Virus record (IMG/VR): IMGVR_UViG_3300027962_000001
Coordinates: 1 to 43,226 of that record
Source: a virus
Strand: one strand, 5' to 3'
DNA: 43,226 nt
Below the pieces are notes generated by a model. That model worked only from the letters and a program-made list of their open reading frames with translations, did not search any database and had not been told where the DNA came from. Below, one piece after another: positions 39,518 to 43,226 of the stretch; the first letter of the stretch is position 1; each line of letters starts with the position of its first letter. The translations under genes were made by a program, and so were the position numbers.

Positions 39518-39769
39518 TTAGTCAACTATGCTGCGTATCGCCCACAGGTAAATCCGAAAATGACCGCCCGGAAGCCGGAACCACCCCTCGAACGGAATCG
39601 GGGCATCCTCCTCAGGCTCAAGCGCCATGTATTTCCGCAGGACCGTCTTCGGGTCCACACCGAGCATCCGGGCGGCCTCCCCTACTGATACGGCCTCCGG
39701 GGGCGGGTTGCGCTCGCGGGGGCGGCGCCCGCTGGGGATCCAGTTCTTATGTTTCTGAATCCAGGCCAT
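39518..39769 (-). CDS. HTH (MerR/excisionase-like) small regulator
   Basis: An 83-residue protein with a winged-helix start (V-S-V-G-E-A-A-R-M-L-G-V-D-P-K-T-V) and an F-R-L-P-G-G-H-F-R strand pair, typical of HTH_17/MerR-like regulators. It stands just upstream of the late promoter at 39429-39459, reading toward it, and could regulate it. No good SD; it overlaps the previous gene by 23 bases. Confidence 0.65.
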   Translation of the reverse strand: MAWIQKHKNWIPSGRRPRERNPPPEAVSVGEAARMLGVDPKTVLRKYMALEPEEDAPIPFEGWFRLPGGHFRIYLWAIRSIVD

Positions 39770-40067
39770 TTAAGATGGCTGCCCTTCGTTTCATCTTTTT
39801 TATAATCTGACATGCCCTGCCTCTGGATATTTCATATCTTTTGGCAATCTGTGTGCATGTATCTCCTCCCAAAAACTCTTGATACATGCCTAAATTTCGC
39901 TCAAGCTTGTTGTTGTGGCTACCCGATCTTTTAATCCGCCGATCGTACTGCTCACGGCATTTTCGCGCCGTTCGTTCACTTTGGTGAAACGTGTTGCATT
40001 TAGGCGTCCCGCAATCCCAAAATCGTTTCGTTTTCCCTCTTATTGCAATCTCTACCTTTTCGGCCAT
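39747..40067 (-). CDS. HTH protein with zinc-like Cys/His N-terminus
   Basis: A 106-residue basic protein. The N-terminal part has C-G-T-P-K-C-N-T-F-H (a possible zinc knuckle), and the C-terminal part is a helix-turn-helix (T-C-T-Q-I-A-K-R-Y-E-I-S-R-G-R-A-C-Q-I-I) of the sigma-4/resolvase type. ATG 40067 fits the AGGAGG spacing better than ATG 40076. A+T-rich, so probably recently acquired. It is possibly a late-gene activator, as it precedes the late promoter. Confidence 0.6.
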   Translation of the reverse strand: MAEKVEIAIRGKTKRFWDCGTPKCNTFHQSERTARKCREQYDRRIKRSGSHNNKLERNLGMYQEFLGGDTCTQIAKRYEISRGRACQIIKKMKRRAAILNGLDSET

Positions 40068-40091
40068 ATCGCCCATCCTCCTATCACTTAT

Positions 40092-40382
40092 TCACACTTT
40101 CCAGCGTAAATCATCCGGGTCACAACTTCCCGTGCTGATAATCTCTCCATCTTCCCGGAACCATGCGCCACAACATGGACACCGATACCTATTGCCGGCT
40201 GGAGTATGATAACCGCCCTTGGCGCAGCAATTATCATCGTTGTACATCACAGCCGCATTCCACCCGGCCACGAATGCCAAACGATATGCCTCACCCTCAA
40301 TACCCTCGCAATCATGCTGCTTCGCCCACACGCTCCACCAATGATCACGCTGCTTTTTATTTATTTCGGTTAAGACGCTCAT
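40092..40382 (-). CDS. Small protein with zinc ribbon
   Basis: A 96-residue protein with W-W-S-V-W aromatic cluster, then C-C, and C-P-C-C-G-A-W-F, a likely zinc ribbon. A+T-rich like its neighbour. SD GGAGG seven bases before ATG 40382. Function unknown. Confidence 0.6.
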   Translation of the reverse strand: MSVLTEINKKQRDHWWSVWAKQHDCEGIEGEAYRLAFVAGWNAAVMYNDDNCCAKGGYHTPAGNRYRCPCCGAWFREDGEIISTGSCDPDDLRWKV

Positions 40383-40587
40383 AATATGCCTCCACTGCTG
40401 GTTTTATTTCTTTTTCCTCATAAATATCCCGATCATGCCCATGGTCTGCATCTACTATCACCACACCATCGGCGGACTGATAAAGCATCAGCGGCTTTAA
40501 CTGCTCCTCCCACATGCCAATGACCAACTTATCCGCCGGATACTCCGCCAAGGCGATAATCAGGTCTTTGACTGTTTCGATGCCCAT
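40357..40587 (-). CDS. Small acidic protein of unknown function
   Basis: A 76-residue acidic protein (I-E-T-V-K-D-L-I-I-A-L-A-E-Y-P-A-D, L-V-I-G-M). Similar small proteins of this pattern occur in many phages. ATG 40587 is chosen for AAAGGAG in front. It is the first of four accessory genes between terminase and the W-like gene. Confidence 0.6.
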   Translation of the reverse strand: MGIETVKDLIIALAEYPADKLVIGMWEEQLKPLMLYQSADGVVIVDADHGHDRDIYEEKEIKPAVEAYYERLNRNK

Positions 40588-40598
40588 GGGGTCTCCTT

Positions 40599-42584
40599 TC
40601 ATCGCTTATTCATCCACCCCTTTTTGTTTGGCAACCACCCATTGGGACGACGGGGCAGGACTTCGCGGTCGGGTTGAGGGGGTGCCTCGCCCTTTTTCCG
40701 CTTCGCGGGCCTCCTCAACATCCGCACCCCGATGATCTCCGCCGCCACGAGGTTGTAGACTCCGCAGTCCCAAAGGTGATTCGCCCGCCCGCTCGGGCAC
40801 ACCCACAACCCTTTCTCGTCCTGCTGCTCCGCGATCATGTGGAGCGCGTACTCCTCCGTGGTCTCCGCATGGAGGTTCCAGCACCCCGGGTCGCCCTGCG
40901 AGACCTCCAGCTTGCCCGCGAGCTGGTTCTTGAAATACGTGACATCCGCCCGGCAAAGCTGCACCCCGCCCGGAATTGGCTTTTTCGTGCCGGGATAGTT
41001 CTCGATGGTGCTGAATCGGTACGGCGTCGTGAGGTGGTCCTTGCCCTGGAGGGGGATCAGCCGGCCCCGGTGCATCCGGCCAGCATCGTACACCTCGGCG
41101 GTCCGGTGCCCCATGGCGTCCTGAACGGCAATCCGCACCGGATAGACCGTGCCCTCCTGGTCCTCGTACTTCATCGGCGCCGGGTCCTCCCCCTCGAACC
41201 GCTCCGGGAACAGCACCCGGAAAAGCGCGTCCCAGGTCTCCACGAACCCCTCCCGGACCTGCCAGGACTCCAGCTCGATGCCGTATCCCCAGGCTCGGAT
41301 CTCGTACCAGAAACCGTTGTCCTGCGTGTCCACGCCGGCCGTGACCGCCGCCACGACTCCGCCGCCCGGCACCTGCCCCCGCGGCCGCTCGTCCCGAAGC
41401 GCGAGAATCCGCTCCACGTTCCGCTCGGCACCGTAGAGCCGCCAGGGCTGCGCCGAGTGCTTGTTCGCAAAGTCCTTCAGCTCGTTCTTGTCGTGAAGCC
41501 CCCGCAGGAAGGACGCCGCGATACTCGAAAGCGTCACCATTCGGGAGATCCAAGAGGGCAGGTGAAACCCGATGGTCCGGGGGTGCCGCTGGTCGAGGTA
41601 TCGAAAAAGGGGTGTGGTCTCGTCGTCCCGGGCCCGCCATTGGCCGTGCCGCACCGCCAGGTTTCGTTTCTCGTCGTCCCACACGCATCCGCAATGGGAG
41701 CAAACGTAGCAGGCCAGGTCCTCCACCTCCACGCGCTTGGGGTTCCGCTCCCCGTCCGGCCACCGGATCTGCTCGAAGGCCATCAGCTCCTCCTCGCCGC
41801 AGTCCGGGCACCGTACCCAGAAGTCGAACACCACCTCCGCGTCCTGGGTGAGCGCGAGCCAGATCGGGGCGTCCTCCACCGTGGGAGTCGAGGCCAACCA
41901 GGTCTTACCGCCCACGTTCCGATACCAGGTCAACCGGGCGTCCAGGAGCTGTATCGGGCCGGTCTCGCGTTTGTTCGCGCTCTCCGGGTACTTATCCACC
42001 TCGTCGCCCACGGCGTACTTGATGCTTTTGTTGGCGAGCTTCGAGGCGGATCGCGCCCAGGCCATGTAGACCTGCATGTGCAGGAGGTTGATCCTCCGGG
42101 CGGTCTCGTCGTCCGCCATGCCGGTCAAGTAGGACCGGAGTCGGGGACTCTTGCGGATCATCGGGAGGATCCGGTCCTGGGCGTTCTCGGTGGCCGTGTC
42201 CTCGTCCGGGTAGCAGTAGAGCACCGGGCCCGGAGCGCGGTCCATGGCGTAGGCGATGCAAGTGTCGATGATGGTGCTCTTTCCGGTCTGGGGGGCCGCA
42301 CAGAGGACGATCTTCGAGACGCCCGGATAGAACGAGGCGTCCATGATGCCGGCGGCGTAGGGCACCAGCTCATTCCGCCAACGGCTCCCCTCATATGGGC
42401 CCCGGGTGATGATCCGGTGCCGCTCCGCCCACTCGGAGACCGGGACGCGCTTCCGGCGGCGGTAGACGGATCGCTCCGCGTCGGTGAAACGGAATGTGTA
42501 GCCATCCGCCGCGATGGCGTGCCAGAGTTCGTCGGGCAGCCAGAGGGGTTGAGTTTCGGGGAGGCGGTAGGCTGGGGCGGTCAT
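40599..42584 (-). CDS. Large terminase subunit (GpA family)
   Basis: A 661-residue packaging motor. ATPase: Walker A A-P-Q-T-G-K-S (97-103) and Walker B-like Y-A-V-G-D-E-V-D (190-197). A zinc ribbon lies at about 259-298 (C-P-D-C, C-Y-V-C-S-H-C). The nuclease domain starts near G-V-D-T-Q-D-N (first acidic residue). This is the lambda gpA family, which suggests cos-type cohesive-end packaging. It overlaps the small subunit by four bases. Confidence 0.93.
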   Translation of the reverse strand: MTAPAYRLPETQPLWLPDELWHAIAADGYTFRFTDAERSVYRRRKRVPVSEWAERHRIITRGPYEGSRWRNELVPYAAGIMDASFYPGVSKIVLCAAPQTGKSTIIDTCIAYAMDRAPGPVLYCYPDEDTATENAQDRILPMIRKSPRLRSYLTGMADDETARRINLLHMQVYMAWARSASKLANKSIKYAVGDEVDKYPESANKRETGPIQLLDARLTWYRNVGGKTWLASTPTVEDAPIWLALTQDAEVVFDFWVRCPDCGEEELMAFEQIRWPDGERNPKRVEVEDLACYVCSHCGCVWDDEKRNLAVRHGQWRARDDETTPLFRYLDQRHPRTIGFHLPSWISRMVTLSSIAASFLRGLHDKNELKDFANKHSAQPWRLYGAERNVERILALRDERPRGQVPGGGVVAAVTAGVDTQDNGFWYEIRAWGYGIELESWQVREGFVETWDALFRVLFPERFEGEDPAPMKYEDQEGTVYPVRIAVQDAMGHRTAEVYDAGRMHRGRLIPLQGKDHLTTPYRFSTIENYPGTKKPIPGGVQLCRADVTYFKNQLAGKLEVSQGDPGCWNLHAETTEEYALHMIAEQQDEKGLWVCPSGRANHLWDCGVYNLVAAEIIGVRMLRRPAKRKKGEAPPQPDREVLPRRPNGWLPNKKGWMNKR

Positions 42585-43147
42585 TTGGTAGGTGCCTCCA
42601 TTACCTGAAACTCCTTCGTGCTCGCAAATCGGTTCAAAACGTCGTTTTTGAGGTCCGTCCAGAGCGCGATCAGGGCCGCCACCTGGGACGGATCCCCGTT
42701 CACCGCCGCGATGATCTCCGAGGCGTGGGCCTGGATCATGTACGTGAGCTCGTTCTCAAGCACCACCGCACGGGCGGCGAGCTCCCGGGCGAAATCCTCG
42801 CGGGGGATGTACCGGCCCTCTTCCGCCTCGCGCTTGAACTTCTCCCGCTTCCGGCGCTCCTCCTTGAGCGCGATCTCCACCAGCACCTTCTTCTGGCTCA
42901 GGTTCCACTCGACGGGCGTGCTGCCGGTCTCCACCTCGGCAATGTGGTTGGCGGCGTACTGGTCCACGGCCTTCCGGGTGAAGTTACCCTTGGGGGTGGC
43001 TTTGAGCTTGTTTTCATTGATGTGGTTGTAGATACTTCGTACTGTGATTTTGAAGCCCTGCGCTTCAAGATACGCATGGACCGCCTCAACAGAGGGAAAC
43101 CAAATGGCAGCTTGGCCGGTTGGTCGTTTCTTGCGCTTTCGAGGCAT
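42581..43147 (-). CDS. Small terminase subunit
   Basis: A 188-residue protein. The N-terminal winged-helix-like part (S-V-E-A-V-H-A-Y-L, R-S-I-Y-N-H-I-N-E-N-K-L) should bind the packaging start site; the charged coiled-coil centre (E-R-R-K-R-E-K-F-K-R-E) and C-terminal helix would bind the large subunit, as in lambda Nu1 and related DNA-packaging proteins. SD is weak (AGGTATCGCC). The 79 bases upstream are A+T-rich with a palindrome ATTTATAAAT (43190-43199), and could hold the late promoter or part of cos. Confidence 0.75.
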   Translation of the reverse strand: MPRKRKKRPTGQAAIWFPSVEAVHAYLEAQGFKITVRSIYNHINENKLKATPKGNFTRKAVDQYAANHIAEVETGSTPVEWNLSQKKVLVEIALKEERRKREKFKREAEEGRYIPREDFARELAARAVVLENELTYMIQAHASEIIAAVNGDPSQVAALIALWTDLKNDVLNRFASTKEFQVMEAPTK

Positions 43148-43226
43148 GTGGCGATACCTAGTTCAAATGAAAAAATGAAAGCAAACGAAATTTATAAATG
43201 CGGCCGAGTTTTGCGCGTCGGTGATC

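Noticed and set aside
43148-43226. Joining the right end to base 1 to complete the repressor
   Set aside because: The joined frame stays open but shows no HTH, so circular closure at this point is not supported.
43148-43226. Promoter before the small terminase
   Set aside because: A+T-rich with a TTGCTT-like box and a palindrome, but no convincing -10 at proper spacing.

Overview
The window is almost certainly the genome, or nearly all of it, of a temperate long-tailed (siphovirus-type) double-stranded DNA phage. It may be an integrated prophage or a circularly permuted phage contig. Support comes from a LexA/CI-type repressor, a tyrosine integrase and a tRNA at the presumed attachment site, followed by a full lambda-like packaging, head and tail set. 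The DNA is GC-rich, Shine-Dalgarno (SD) sites are strong, and most genes abut or overlap by 1-4 bases. Proteins with signal peptides and an M23 lysis-type peptidase point to a bacterial host, probably Gram-negative; I cannot name it.

Layout. Bases 1-12870 are read rightward. They hold the repressor (its N-terminus lies off the left edge), a secreted OB-fold protein that may be a lysogenic-conversion gene, a terminator, and a strong promoter with two matching inverted repeats that look like operators. The early operon follows: two ParB-like proteins, small unknowns, a recombination set (PD-(D/E)XK nuclease, SMC-like ATPase, likely single-strand annealing protein), an ASCH protein, an excisionase-like HTH protein, integrase and a von Willebrand A protein. 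A complete tRNA-Ser(GCU) and an attP-like region come next, then six small accessory genes.

Bases 43147-12894 are read leftward and follow lambda gene order closely: small and large terminase, (four accessory genes), W-like, portal, protease with nested scaffold, decoration, capsid, (two exported proteins), FII-like, Z, U, tail tube, G/GT by -1 frameshift, tape measure, tail-tip proteins, fibres, and a lysis module (M23 peptidase plus small membrane proteins). A promoter and a strong terminator sit in the leader of the portal operon and suggest attenuation or antitermination.

The unusual part is a set of seven sugar- or sulfate-handling enzymes built into the tail genes. Five are consecutive and translationally coupled (GT-A-like, methyltransferase, sulfotransferase, two GT2). 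A second sulfotransferase sits between tail tube and tail chaperone, and a SunS-like GT2 with a helical C-terminus sits between the U-like gene and the tube. Just downstream of the cluster lies a 466-residue fibre-like protein made mainly of (S/T)-P-S-x repeats, a mucin-like composition. My main hypothesis is that the phage builds a sulfated or methylated glycan on its own tail fibre or virion.
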